DNA from: Amphirosellinia nigrospora
Lineage: Eukaryota; Ascomycota; Sordariomycetes; Xylariales; Xylariaceae
DNA: 64,000 bases
Direction of reading: 5' to 3'
NCBI GenBank assembly: GCA_004123355.1
Contig: SCHM01000004.1
Location: 6,847,017-6,911,016, forward strand
Part shown: positions 11,881-24,910 of the stretch, piece after piece
Layout of the letters: each line of letters opens with the position of its first letter
How positions within the stretch are numbered: the first letter of the stretch is position 1
The notes under the pieces: model-generated
What the model was told of the DNA's origin: nothing
What the model saw: only the letters and a program-made list of their open reading frames with translations
Databases searched by the model: none
Translations under genes and position numbers: made by a program

Positions 11881-14800
11881 AACTATTATTTAAAATTTAA
11901 TAAATTTATTATAGTTTAATTTAAATAAATATAAGCTTAGCTAAAGTATAGCTTTATAATTTTTAAAATTATATAATTATTTTTTAAAACTTTAGCTAAA
12001 CAATAAAATAACTTTTATATATTAATTAGCTTATTTAATTATTATAAACTAAATAATATATTTTATAAATTAATAAGCGTATAAAAATATTCGAACTATA
12101 TTTATAATAAGTTTTTAATAAGCTTATTAGCTAATATTTAATTTATAGCTAAATATATAACTTTAAAAAACTTTTATAGTATTTTTATTTAATTTATATA
12201 TTTTATATTTATATAGCGTAGCTAAATATTAATTTGTTTGTTTTTTTTATAATTAAATAAATTGTTTAAGTATTATTTAAATAAATTGTTTATTTTTAAT
12301 AAAGCTTTAGTTATATATTTTAAAAAGTTTTTTTTATATTATAGTTTTTATTTTTATTAGGCTTATAATATTAATTTCGGTTTTAATAGTTAAAATAAAT
12401 ATTATATTTTATTAAATAGTTTTTTAAACGATTATTTTGCTAAATAAAAAAATAATATATTATAAAATAATTTTTATGTTTTTTTATTATTGTTAAATAA
12501 AACGTTTTTTACTATAAAAAATGCTTAAACGTTTTGTTTATATTGCTTATAAATAATATTTAAATATTTTATATAATATAAATATTTAATTATTTAATTA
12601 GTTATAGCTAAATAATTTAAGCTTAAATTAATAAAATATTTAAATAATTAAATAGTTATAAAACTATATTTAGCCGGATTATAATAATAATATATAAAAT
12701 AAACTTTATATGCTTTTAAAATATTTTAATTTAAGCTTTAATAGTTTATTTTAAAATTTTTTTAGCTTTTTAAATAATAAAAGGATTATTAAAATCTAGC
12801 TATTATTATTTAGCCCGTAATATTATACGATTTTTTTAATATATTAATTATAAAATAATATAAACGTTTTAGTTTTATAGTTTTTAATTATTTTTATTTT
12901 TAAAAACTAGTATATATTTTTTATTTTTTAAGTTTATATACTTTTTTAATTTTATTAATTATTTTTTAGCTTTTTTTTTATGCTTTTTATAATATAGTAT
13001 TAAAAAATCGTTTATATAAATATTATAGATATTTTATAATTTTTTAAATAGAATAAATAAAGCTTTTTAATAATAAAATTAAACTAAAGCTTTTTAAAAT
13101 GTTTAAATATTATATTATAATAATAATAAATTTTTAAGTTATATAGCGCTTTATAAGCAGCGCTATTATATTTTTTATTTAAGCTATTAAATAATTTATA
13201 TATTATAAGCGTTTTTTTTTTTTTAAAAACGTTTAAAAACGCGCTAATAATATCGAACTATTTTATTTTTAAATCGAACTATATAGCTATAACTATTATA
13301 ATTTTAAACATTTTAGTTATAAACGTAGTAGTATATATTAACTAAAGCGTATTTTTGTACTAAAGATTTTTTTAAGCTATTAAACGTGTTTTATATATGT
13401 TTAAATATTTTTTTTCGTTAAATTTATATATAAATATTTATTTTAAAAGTAATAAGTTATATTTAGTTTTATAGTATAATATAAGTTTTATTATTTTAAG
13501 CCGTTAAAAGTTGGCGATTTTTTTAGAGGTATTGTTTTTAAATCGATTTTTTAATAAATGTTTAACTAAATTTTTTTATATTTTTAAAAGTAGCTTAAAA
13601 AGATTGTTTTTATAGATTTTAGGCTATTAAAGTATAGCTTTAAAACATTTTATTTTGTTTTAATATATTGTTGCTATATTATTATATATAGTATTTTATT
13701 TTTGGTTTTTTTATATATTATTTTTAGCTAATTAAATATAAAGGTTAATAGAAAATTAAACTAATTATAATTATTAAAATAATAATCTTTTAATTTTTAT
13801 AAATCTATTTAATAAAAGCAATAAAAATTACGTTATTATTTTTATTTTTATTTTTATATAAAGATTTTATTAGTTTTTAAGTTTAGAGCTAAATACTTGC
13901 CTATTACTATATAATTTTCGGCTAGGTTTTTTTGTATATTTTTGGTTACTTTTAGCTTTATTAAGTGTATTTTATAGGAAGATTAAAGATTATTGTTTAT
14001 TAGTTTAGTTATACTTAGGGTTGTTTTTATATTTATAAAATTACTTTTTAGCGTATTAATTAATTTAAACTATTCTTTTGCTTTAATAAGTTATTATTTT
14101 AAGTTAAATATTTATCGAAAAATTAAAAGTCCTAGCGTTTAATTTTTATAAATTTTTAAATATTTTTTAATTTATTTTTAAGCTATTTAAATAATTTTAC
14201 TTTTAACTTATATTTTTTTAGTTAGTTTTTAAGCAATAAATCTATAGTTATAAAATTATTTCTAGTTTTATTAAAAATATTAACGCTTTTTTTAAAGTAT
14301 ATTAGTTATATTATTTTTTATATATTAATTATATTTAGTAGATTTTTTAGTATAAATTCTTTTATAATAATTTGCTATAATAATTCTTAATTAATTTTAA
14401 AAGCTAGTTTTTTTTGTTTTTTATTATAGAAAATCTCTTTATTAAACATAATATTATATATAATAATTACCTTACTTAATTAAAAATCTATACTTAGTAT
14501 AAATTAAAAGTTATTTAACTTATTAAATATTTAATATAAGCATATAAATTAACTTTATATGTTTGTTTATATTTATTTATAAACTTATTTTTTTTATTAA
14601 ATATGTTTATAGCTATATATTTAAATTATGTTTTAATTTAGCCGTAGATTTATTATTTAGCTAATTATTATTTTTAATATATATTACCGGAAATAATATT
14701 AAAATTAGTTAAAAAATACTTTAATAAAAAAATAAAAATTATAAGCTTTAGAAAAGTTTTTATTATATAGCTATAAAGCTTTATAAACTATTTTTAGCTA

Positions 14801-17348
14801 AAGTTTTTTAAGTAGTTTTGCTTTTTAAAACATTTTTAAAGCTTTTAATATAATCTTTTAGCCTATTTTTTTTTTTTCCGCCTATAGGTTTTTTATATAG
14901 CTTAAGGGTATTTTAATATTAATATTATAATTATTTTTTAATACTAAAATTAATAAAACTTTTATTAACGATTATTATAATTTTTTTATTATTATATTTT
15001 ATATATAAAAAGCTTATATTAGCGTATTATTTAGCGTTTAAACTAGTATAATATAATAAATATTATTATTTTAGTTTTTATATTAAATAAAAATATAAAT
15101 TATATTTATTATATTTATTTTTAATTTTAAGTAGCTAAAATATTTTATTGTACTTTTTAGAATAATTGAATAAATTTTAATTAATTTTTTAAAATAGCCG
15201 CGCTACGCGCTATTTTTAAAGTTTACGCGAAATAACGCTTTTTGCGTACGCTTTAGCGTATATTTCGCAATTTATTTTTTTTATTTTTTTAATTTTAATA
15301 TTTTTAGCTATATAAACTAAAGCTTTTAATAACTTTAGTTTTAAATATTTTAATTTTAAGTATTATAACTTTTTAATATTTTTATAAAGCTTTATTAAAG
15401 TTTTTAAAATATATATTAAAAAAGTTTTAAATAATAATAATTATTTTAGTAAATTTATAGTAATTTTTTTAAATATATTATTAATTATTAATAGTTTATT
15501 TAAATAAATAAAAATAAAGCTATATTTAAAAAAACTAAGTTATACTTTTTAATAAAAGATTTTACTATAATATTTTATTAAATATTTTTAAAATAAAAAA
15601 ATAGTTATGCTTATAATATTAAATCTTTATGTTTTTAAGTTAAGCTTTTAAAACTATATTTATATAGAACTTTTTTATTAATGCTATGTTTTTAAGCGTT
15701 AAATTTTTTATATTGTTTTTTTAGCGCTAAAGAATATATTTTTAATAATCTTTTTATTTTTGTTAAAAATAAAAAAAACGTAATACTTACGTTTATAAAG
15801 TCTTTTTTTAAAAAAAGTATTAATAAACTTTATACTAAAAGATTTTTATTATTAACTAAATATATAACGTTATAATTATTTAATACTATGCTTTTAAAAA
15901 ATATATAATAAATATATTTTAATATATATAATTTTTAAGTTAATTAAAGAATTTTTTATAAAAGCTTTATTAATTATAATATAAACTAGGTTAAATTTTA
16001 GCTATTTATTATTATTTAATTTTTTATAAATAAAGCGTTTATTTATATAGTTTTAGACTTTTTAGTTTTTTTTTTTAATTTTAACGCGTAGCTTTTTTTA
16101 GCGCTTATAGCTTTATTTAGTTTTAATTTTAAAAATCTTATTAAAAAAAATATTTTAATTTTAAAATTTGTAAAACCTATAACTGCTTTTTAAAAACGCT
16201 TATACTTTTATAAAATTTATTTATAAATACTATTAATATTTAAAATATAAAAATAAAAATATTTATTTAATTTATTTTTATTAGTAAATTTATTTCGGCT
16301 TTTTTATAAGTTTTTAATTAATTATTTAATTTTTTTTTTAGCGTTATAAAAATCTTACCGCTATTATATTTGCTATATATAATTTTTTAGTAAACTAAAG
16401 TTTAAAAAACTTATTAAACTATTTTATAATTATTATAGGTTTTTTAAGCTATTTATTTTTATAAACCTTATAAACTTTTAGCGTATTTAATTAAGAGCTA
16501 TTTTTATTTTAATAGCTTTTAAAAAGTTTTTCGCTACAAATATTTTATAAACTTTAAATAAATTTAATACTTATACTTATAAATATACTTTATATTATTT
16601 AATATATTATTTTTTTAGTTTAATTTTTTTAAAAATAGCTTGCTTAAATGCTTTTTTATAGGTTTATTATATATAAAACTAATAAACTAATTTATAAATA
16701 TTAAAAAGTTTTTAATAGTTTTTATAAAAGCTTATAAATTAATTATTTTATATATAATTAGCTAAATAATTATTAAATTAATATATTTAATAATATAATT
16801 TTTTATATTTATATAAATAAAATGTTATATTTATTAGTTTAGCTAAACTATGCGGCTAAAACTATAAAAAAGTTTTTAAGCTAATTTTAATATTTATAAA
16901 TAATTTTTATATTGTTTATAAAAACTAGTAGTTTCGGCTTAATAAATATTTTAGCTATAAAAATATATTTAGCTAAGCTTTATAAACTATTTAATATTTT
17001 TTTTTATTATTTATTAAGTTCGATTATTATAACTTTTTTTATAAAAGCTTTAAATATATATCCCGGCTAATAAGTTAAGTTTAGTCCGTTCGGGTTAATT
17101 AGTTTTTATATTTTATAAATTTTTACGTAAAATTATAGCTTAATAATTTATATAAAATAGTTTATAAATATTTAAAAAACATATTTTTAATAATAATTTT
17201 TTTAATTAATATTTTCGATTAATTAAATAATATTTAAAATAATCGCGTTATAATTTAATAAAGTTTATAAAAATAAAATAAAATTTTAAAAGTTCGTTTT
17301 AATAACTTTTGCTTTAAAAAAATAAAACATTAGTTTTAACGAACCGGG

Positions 17349-17569
17349 CTTATAACTATTATATATTTATAAATACAATTTAACATAAAAAATAAACTAG
17401 TATACTTTTTAAAAAAGCTTAAATAAAATATATTTAAATAATTTAAATAAAAGTTCTATATATTAAAATAAATATATTAAAATCTTATATATAATAAACG
17501 ATCATTCGGACTATAGTTAAAGCGAGCCCTAGTCCTTAGGGCTCACCATAGACCCACTTATCCGTGATA
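17349..17569. repeat. LTR, right copy
   Basis: Pairs with 10319-10538. Here the outer (right) end from about 17515 onward is preserved (GCGAGCCCTAGTCCTTAGGG, CTCACCATAGACCCACTTAT) while the inner end is RIP-mutated, the mirror image of the left LTR. The similarity stops at GTGATA. Confidence 0.85.
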
Positions 17570-17792
17570 GTAATTTAATAAAAGTCTTAAAAAAATGCCA
17601 TGAAATTTTAATCTCTTTTTTCCCCTTTAATACAACATTAAACTATATATAAGATACGCTTTGTTATAAAGTTACGCCACATTACCCCAGCCATATTACC
17701 CCAGCCACTTTAAGAACAAAGAGATCTTCTATATATAGCTTAGTTATAACTATAGAAGTGGTTTAGAGACCTTCGCGCAACAACAAGTATAA
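17570..17792. promoter_or_regulatory. 5' flank of the CorA-like gene
   Basis: Unique-looking sequence between the retrotransposon and the first ATG. If the LTR element is removed it becomes the region between two divergent genes: J-domain to the left (minus) and CorA-like to the right (plus). It contains the tandem 14-bp motif annotated at 17673-17712. No clear TATA box or other site can be assigned. Confidence 0.4.
17673..17712 (+). repeat. Twofold 14-bp repeat, possible pogo-like transposon end
   Basis: TA then CG, then CCACATTACCCCAG (17677-17690), CCATATTACCCCAG (17691-17704) and CCACTTTAAG. The plan TA, ACG-like start, two tandem CCA..CAG units, then CCACTT is the same as at the ends of the palindromic elements at 45549 and 54974, with a different unit. 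It could be a single end of a related element. No matching opposite end was found. Confidence 0.4.
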
Positions 17793-19135
17793 ATGACCTA
17801 CCCATACTACGAGGTCCCTGACACGCTTATATGGCAAGATCTTGAGCGGGATCTCAATAACCATATATAGGTAGCCAATGACGACCAATTTTGTGACACC
17901 TGTAGCCTGGAAAGAAATATTGGACGTGAATTTATAGTTCCTTCGATGGCCAATAGAAAGAAAAAAGTGCTTTCGCTTTTAACGAAAAGTTTACCACTAA
18001 ATAAAACCAAGGTTTTCTGGTCGATTAATCTTTTACTAGCGTTCGTGCAGCTCAAATAAGAAATTCCTTTGCCCGTAGTCCAGAAACCCAGGAAAGGACG
18101 AAATCCAGTCTGTATCGAACCTGGAAGAGCTATGCAGTATTATGGAAGGCGGAGCGTCAACATTACTGTAAGACAGTTTCAACATTTGCCAAATCATACC
18201 CTGATTTGCTGATTATACTGCCTAAAATCCCCAGTCAGTATACTTCATGGAGTAGAATAGATATTACAATCGAAGGTTTTCCGTAGTACGTAACTTCGCT
18301 GGCGTCACACCCTCTTTTCTACATTTAGTAATTGGGGTGGGTGCGAAATTCTTGTCGAAGGATGAGGATTTTATGTCTTGCTACAGCAGGTCATCATGCG
18401 AAGAGGGTGATTCACGTTGGGGTAATTATTCCCATTTAAAATTATCCTTAGATTACAACTTATTCATTTAATATTTTCAACCATATGCTATAACATGCGT
18501 TATTTCGAATTACACGGCCGGGGTTTGGAAGATCCGTGGACTTGTTGCCAGTCAGCTATTCACCATAGCCTTACGGTTTCCGGACGGTCAACCTGGGTCG
18601 TTATCCAGCCCCCCGATTTCACACCAACGGCACCTCCATCACTTGAGGGGAAAGCTCCACCATGCCCGCGATATTCTCATTAACATTAGAAACACATGCA
18701 GCGCTGTTGCTGAGCATGAGCTGTTTATAATTAGTGCAGGAGCAAAACATCTGCTTAGCCGTTCATAATGAGTTCCAGCGCGCTTTGCGCAACATTTTAC
18801 GTGAAACAGAAAATGATATTGAGACATCGGACAAACTTCTTTGTACATCGCAGGACTTGAAGTCGATAGTGAGTTCTGATACATTAATTCATGCCCCTAA
18901 ACTCGAATTGTTCCCTGAATCTGACTGAATCGATATATAGTACAGCAATATACTCACCTTTCATAGCCAAGAGTTGCAGCACGATACTAGCTTAAAGCTC
19001 GCATATTTAGCAGAGGATGATGTGGCAGGAGACAGAGACATGGCGGTCTCAGCCGACCTCACTTCTAAGGATTCGCGATCGATGCGCATTGCCACAACCA
19101 TAGCCATGTTCTATCTTCTAGTGAATTTAGTATTG
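17793..19135 (+). pseudogene. CorA-like fungal membrane protein, 5' part (interrupted)
   Basis: The product can be followed across three or more frames: MTYPYYEVPDTLIWQDLERD at the start (then a TAG where CAG would fit), SLYRTWKSYAVLWKAER and SWSRIDITIEGF in the second, VGAKFLSKDEDFMSCYSR in the third, then RYFELHGRGLEDPWTC with QSAIHHSLTV and STWVVIQPP. Near the end come DLTSKDSRSMRIATTIAM and FYLLVNLVL, the start of the first of two C-terminal membrane helices. This order (middle motif with DPW..RQ-like/HHS and WVxIQPP, then SRSMRIAT next to the membrane) is known from a large Pezizomycotina family with a CorA-type magnesium-transporter-like C-terminus. At least four frame changes and several stops make it a pseudogene. 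A retrotransposon follows directly at 19137, and the last exon lies at 24911-25159. Confidence 0.75.
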
Positions 19136-19136
19136 G
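19131..19136. repeat. Target-site duplication, left (TATTGG)
   Basis: TATTGG immediately precedes the left LTR, and the same six bases follow the right LTR at 24811-24816. Five bases (ATTGG) is the usual length for LTR elements, and the sixth match may be chance. Confidence 0.8.
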
Positions 19137-19344
19137 TATACGTGCTTATCAACCTATATTAAGTAACTTACGGGGCTTTCACTATTGCGGTTTGGGCTAT
19201 ATAGATCAGGTCTTAATATACTAGGTTGGTTAATTAAATAAAGGGCTAAATCTAGTTTTTATAATAGGCTAAATATTTATAGCTATAAAGTAAAGCTAGC
19301 TTGTAATGCTTGCTAAAGCTTTATTAGTTATTACTTTAAAACTA
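19137..19344. repeat. LTR, left copy (208 bp)
   Basis: Outer half preserved (GTGCTTATCAACCTATATTA, TTGCGGTTTGGGC). Inner half RIP-mutated (TGCTTGCTAAAGCTTTATTA for TGCCCGCCAGGGCTCTGCTA in the partner). The differences from the partner are essentially all transitions. Confidence 0.9.
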
Positions 19345-22300
19345 TAACTACTTTTTTTTTTAAATAACTGTTTTTAGTTATTTATTTTAACTAATAATTT
19401 TTATAATAAAACTATTTATAATTTAGCTATTTTTATTGCTTTTAAGCGCTTCCGATTGTTTTTTAGTATTATTTAACTAACATACTATAAGTTCCGTATA
19501 AAATAGCTATTATTATATGCAAGAAATAAATTAGTTCTATTATATATTTAATAGTTAAATTCTATTAAGGCTTTATAGCTTATATATTATTATAATAATA
19601 ATTCGCTATAGCTTATAGTCCGTTATAAAAAAGTTCTGTTTATGTTATATTAGCGTATTTATAATATTTATTTTTAAATACGTAAGTTTAAATTAATTTT
19701 TTTTTTTTTATAAATAAATTTTAATCTAATTTTTAAAAGCTTTTAAACTATTAAAATAGTTTTTTATTATATTTTATAGTTTTTATTAAGCTTTACTAAA
19801 ATTCGACTTTTTTTTTCGGTTAAATTTTTATATATTTAAAAATTTTAATAAATAATTATTATTAAAAAAGTTAAATATTAAATAAAAAAAATAATTATTA
19901 TAGCTATTTAGTTTTAATATTTAATTATAAATATTTATAGCTGTTTATAATAAAATAGCTATGTTAAAATATTTATATATTAAATTTTTTTATAATATAA
20001 TTCGTTTAAAGTTTTTGTTTGTTTTTTTTATTTTATTATTATTTTTAAATTTTCTAATATAATAAGCTTAACTATAAATCTTTTACTTTAGTACTACTAA
20101 ATTACTTTATTATTTACGAATATACTTTTATTATTATTAATTTATTTTTCGAGTACCCGAAAATTTTCCCGATTTTAATAATTAATAATATTATATTTAA
20201 AAATAATATATCGGTTATTATAACTACTTTATTTATATTATAACGTATTTTATATATATTAATATTTTTAGTTATACTATAAATATATAGTTTATTATTT
20301 AATACGTTAGTAATAATAATAATATTATAAATTATAAGTTTAACAATATTATTAATAGTAGTTTTATTAATTAATATTGTTTATATTTATTATAGCTTAT
20401 TATATTATTAGCGTAATTTTTAAATATTAATATTATTTATTAATTTTATATATTAAAATATTAATTATAGCGTATTTTTTAATATATATAATTTTAACTT
20501 TTTATAATAATTTTAATTTTTAAGAATCTTTAGGAGCGCTACTGCTTAATATGCTATTTTTATAAAATATAAAAGGTTTTTAAGGGTTTATTAATACCGG
20601 GCTATTTTATATAGTTTTTTTTTATATATAATAAAATGTTTAAATATTTATTAAACTTTTAAATTAATAATAATTCGCTATTAAACTTTAAAAACTTAAA
20701 TATAGCTTATAAGTTTATATAGTTTAACTATTATAATAGTTTAACTAACTATTTTTTTTATTTAGTAATATTTACGTTTTAAAGTTATATTTTATTATAA
20801 AAAAATAGTTTTAAAAAGTTTTAATAGCTAATTAGCTAATACGTTTAATTTACTTATATAATATATAATTTATATATTATAGTACTTAATAATATTTAAA
20901 AATCGAATTATTCGTACTAATTATTTTAATTTGCTTTTTATTATAAATAATAACTTATAATTAGTACGGATAATTATTTTTTTTTTTTACTTAATATTTT
21001 AATATTATAATACTAATATAATAGCTAAAAGTTTTTATTTTTATACTAAATAACACGTTTAATAATTACTTAGCTTTTTAAAAATACTATTAAATAAAAT
21101 ATTATTTTTTTTATAAAAATATAGCTATATTAAGCATACTTTAATATATAATTAACTAAAATTTATATTTATTATAAAAAAACTTTTAATTAAATATTTT
21201 AATTATTAATATTATAGTTATTACTTTTTAATTGTTTGCTAAGCTTTTAAGTTTTATATTTAATATAATTAGTTAATTTTTTGGTTTTTTATTAATGCTA
21301 TAAATAATGCCGCAATTAATAAAATTTATTAATTAAATATTTAAAATAACTTGCTATATTTATAAATCCGTATATTTTAATAGTTATTTTAAATATTAGC
21401 TTATTTTTTATTGCAGTTATTTTTGCTAAGTTTATTTTAATTTTTTTTTAAAATATATAAAATTTTAAAAATATATTTTAATTAATAAATATTAAAATTT
21501 TTAAAATTAATTATTATATTATACTACACTAGTCGTTCGAATAATATATAATACTATTAATATAGTTTTTTTTTATTTTTTTTTAAATATAAATATTATT
21601 TAATAAGCTTATTAGCTATTTTTTAAAAAGCTTTACGATTTTTTTTATTAAGGTTTAAAAAATAATTAATACGTTATAAAGTCCGAAAAATATAATTATT
21701 ATATATATCCCGAAAATATTAAATATTATTTTTTTACAATAAAAGCTATATATTTTTATATATTAATATTTATTTTTAAAATCTATAAAAATATACTACT
21801 TATAACCTATAGCTTTTTATATTTAATCCGCGGTATTTAGTAATAAATAGGCTTGTTTTTCGTAACTTTATTTAGTTTTTTATAATTATAGCAAAATCGC
21901 TATATAATATTTTTTAGTTATTAAAATTAAGCTTAATAGTTTTACTAGGTTATTTTTTAAAGTTAATAATACTGGCGCGCCTTATTTTATACCTTTTTTA
22001 ATATAAATATTTAAATATATTTAATAAATTTTTTATAGCTTTTTTTATATAAAGCTATATTTATAAAATAATAATTTTATTAATAAGCTATTTTTAATAT
22101 TAATATAATATTTATATATATTATAATATTAATACGTTATTTAGCTAAATTAAATAGGCTAAAAAATCGTTTTATTAGTTTTATTTATTTGTTTACTATT
22201 TAAAGGTTTTTAGCGTATTTTTATATTAAATTATTTTGTTTTTTTATTTTTTTTATATTATAAATTATTTTTATAGCTATATTAGCTAATAATTATTTTA

Positions 22301-24602
22301 AAAGTTTAAATAAAAATACTCCGTTAAATTTCGTTAGTTTAATTATTTTAGTATTTTTATATAGCCGAAAACGCTACTTTATTTATAAAAAATATGCTTT
22401 TTTAAAGTTACGTTATTAAAAAACGTACAGTTTAATATAACGTTTTTAATTACGGTTTAAAGTTTTATAATACTTTTATTATTATAAATTATATATAATT
22501 TCGTAGTTTTTTATAACTATTAATTTAATTTTTCCGATACTATATATAATTTTATTTTATAATTTATAAAGCTAAAACTTCGAAGCTAATAATTACAAAA
22601 TATAATAGCTTATATAATTATAGTCCTAAAATATTATAAATATATTACTATTATTTAGTTAAGCTTAAAAAAATTATATTAATCGTTATAACTATATTTT
22701 AACTTATTTTTTTTAAAATTATTTTATTACTTTTATTTAATTTAACTATATAACAAAGTTATTTTAAGCTTTATTAAATAAATTTTCTAATTCTTAATTA
22801 ATCCGGTCGTTTTTTAAGCGCTTTATAGCATTTTGTTCGAGTTTTTTAAAGTTTTTATTATTTTTTTATAAAATATACTTATTTTATAGCTTATTTTTAA
22901 AAAACTTATATTTAATTCTAAATTTTTAAACCTATTAACTAAATTATTATAATATAATATACTTTTAATTATAATAAATTAACCGGACTAACTTTATAGT
23001 TTTATTATTTTAAACTATTATATTTTCTTATAATAATCCTTAGCCTAGTAGCTAAGCTTATTTAATTAAAACATATATTATCCGCTACTTTCACTACATA
23101 CCCGTTATTATAGGTTTATTATTCCGTATTATTACCGTTAACTTCAGTAATATAGCTAACTTTCTGGCTATTAGTATAAAAGTTTAAAATAATTAATATT
23201 AGCGCTTTTAGGATTATTTTTATATTATCGACTAGCTAAATCTAGCTTATAGTAAGTTTATTTACTATATTTCTAATAATATTATAATTATAATAAAATA
23301 TTATATATTTTAAAATTATATAGTTATTTTAAAAATATTATAAATTTTTAGTTTTATTAAAATTATAATAATTATTCTTAATATTTATACTATTTTTTTA
23401 TAATTTAGCCTATATTCTATTCTTTATTAAAACGTTTTATATTAAACTAAATATTTAAAATATATATAATAAGCTTATTAATTATAACGTTATATATTTA
23501 TTAAATATTTCGAATATTTTTTAGCAGTTAATAAAAAGCTTTTTATAGTTTTTAAAAATAGCTTATATATACTTTGTTTTAAGCTAATAATAGTTCTATA
23601 AATATTATTAAAAAGCTATATAATATATTATAAATATTTAGTATTTAAATTATTATTTTTAAAAAATCAATCTAAATAGCTACTATATTATTATTTCTAA
23701 TAAATAACGTTATTTATTAAAATTATTTGCTAATTTAAATATAACTTTTTTAATTTATAATTCGTAAAATATTAAAACTATATTAGTTATACTTAAATTT
23801 AGCGTATTTATTTAATATAATATAATTAGCTCGAATTAAACATAAATTAAATAATATAATTACTTTATTTTTATTTTTATATTTGTTTAGTTTAATAGCG
23901 TTTTTACTAAGAATATATTAAAAAAAATAGCTTAAACTTGTTGTTTTATCGGTTTAAATAAAATTTAAGCTTTTATATTTTTATAAGTTTAATAAAAAAT
24001 CTTTTAATTATTTTTAATTAGTTATACTAGTTAATTATCGCATATTATTTATTTATTTTTTAATACCTATAAATATATATAAAAAGTTTACTATAATATT
24101 TATTAATATATTTATTAAAGCTAATAATATTAAAGTTATTATTAGTTTTATTATTATATTTATTAATATAATTATAGTATTACTACTTTAGTTTTATAAA
24201 CTTAGTTTTTAAAAACTTTTTTTATTTTTATTAATATAGCTTCGAATTATAAGTTTATTTTCGTTTTTAATTAGTCGATTCGTTTAATTATATTAATTAT
24301 TAACGCGTTAATATAAATATTATAGCTTATTATATTTATAGCTAATAAAACGCTTATTAAGTTATTTAACGTTAAGCTATTTATATCCGTATAAAACTGC
24401 TATTTTTGCTTCGAAATAAGCTCTCGTAAAATCCGCTATATATAAGACAATATTATAAGGTTTATTTTTTAAAATAAATTTTAACAAAATATTTTTAGTA
24501 TAATTATAAAGTTAAATTTTTATAAGTTAATCGGCTATAAGGTTATTTATAATCGCGCAATTAGTTTTAAATAAAAGCTATAAAACTACGTAAATAGCTA
24601 TT

Positions 24603-24810
24603 TATATATATTTATTAACCTATATTAAATAACCTACGGGGCTTTTATTATTGTAGTTTAAGCTATATAAATCAGGTCTTAATATACTAAGTTAGTTAAT
24701 TAAATAAAAAGCTAAGTCTAGTTTCTATAATGGGCTAAATACTTATAGCTGTGGGGTGGGGCTGGCTTGCAGTGCCCGCCAGGGCTCTGCTAGTCGCCAC
24801 CCTGGAGCCA
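24603..24810. repeat. LTR, right copy (208 bp)
   Basis: Mirror image of the left copy. The inner half is RIP-mutated, and the outer 65 bp from about 24745 are intact and GC-rich (GTGGGGTGGGGCTGGCTTGC onward to GGAGCCA). RIP therefore fades out inside this repeat. Confidence 0.9.
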
Positions 24811-24816
24811 TATTGG
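24811..24816. repeat. Target-site duplication, right (TATTGG)
   Basis: Second copy of the six bases at 19131-19136. The final G is also the first base of the intron donor GTGCGT. Confidence 0.8.
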
Positions 24817-24910
24817 TGCGTCTCTCTAATGAGTTTGCAAACTTCTAGTTCTCCTGCCTACCTCGCCGCTTACTTAAACGGTTAACTAATCGTTACTATA
24901 TTCATGTTAG
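24816..24910 (+). other. Intron of the CorA-like gene (95 nt)
   Basis: GTGCGT donor, TTAACTAAT branch-like motif at about 24881-24889, TTAG acceptor. Removing it together with the retrotransposon joins ..VNLVL to SLLSTTLVWYG in frame. That continuous run fits the family at the end of the first membrane helix. Confidence 0.72.

Larger units (their letters stand above)
10319..17569. mobile_element. LTR retrotransposon, RIP-mutated (7.25 kb)
   Basis: It is bounded by two direct repeats of 220 and 221 bp that align base for base, with almost every difference a transition. Between them lie 6.8 kb of AT-rich DNA without open frames. Size and structure fit a Gypsy- or Copia-type element, but reverse transcriptase and integrase cannot be read after RIP. 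A better-preserved patch at 11690-11880 suggests the coding strand is minus. The 5-bp flanks (GTTGT at 10314-10318, GTAAT at 17570-17574) do not match, so a clean target duplication is not shown. Either the end positions are off by a few bases or one flank has mutated. Confidence 0.82.
19137..24810. mobile_element. LTR retrotransposon inserted in the CorA-like gene (5.67 kb)
   Basis: Two direct repeats of exactly 208 bp (19137-19344 and 24603-24810) enclose 5.26 kb of RIP-mutated DNA with no open frames. The ends read TA..TA in the left copy and TA..CA in the right copy, as expected if an original TG..CA pair had been changed by RIP. A TATTGG duplication flanks it. It lies on the exon-intron boundary of the CorA-like gene. 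Family (Copia or Gypsy) and strand cannot be told from the interior. Confidence 0.9.

Noticed and set aside
17807-18055. 82-codon minus-strand ORF
   Set aside because: It is antisense to the first part of the CorA-like gene, whose plus-strand reading is supported by the rest of the protein.
18410-18432. TTGGGGTAATTATTCC as the right end matching the repeat at 17673
   Set aside because: Only one unit is present and it lies in a stretch that translates as SRWGNYSHLK of the CorA-like protein, so it is better explained as coding.
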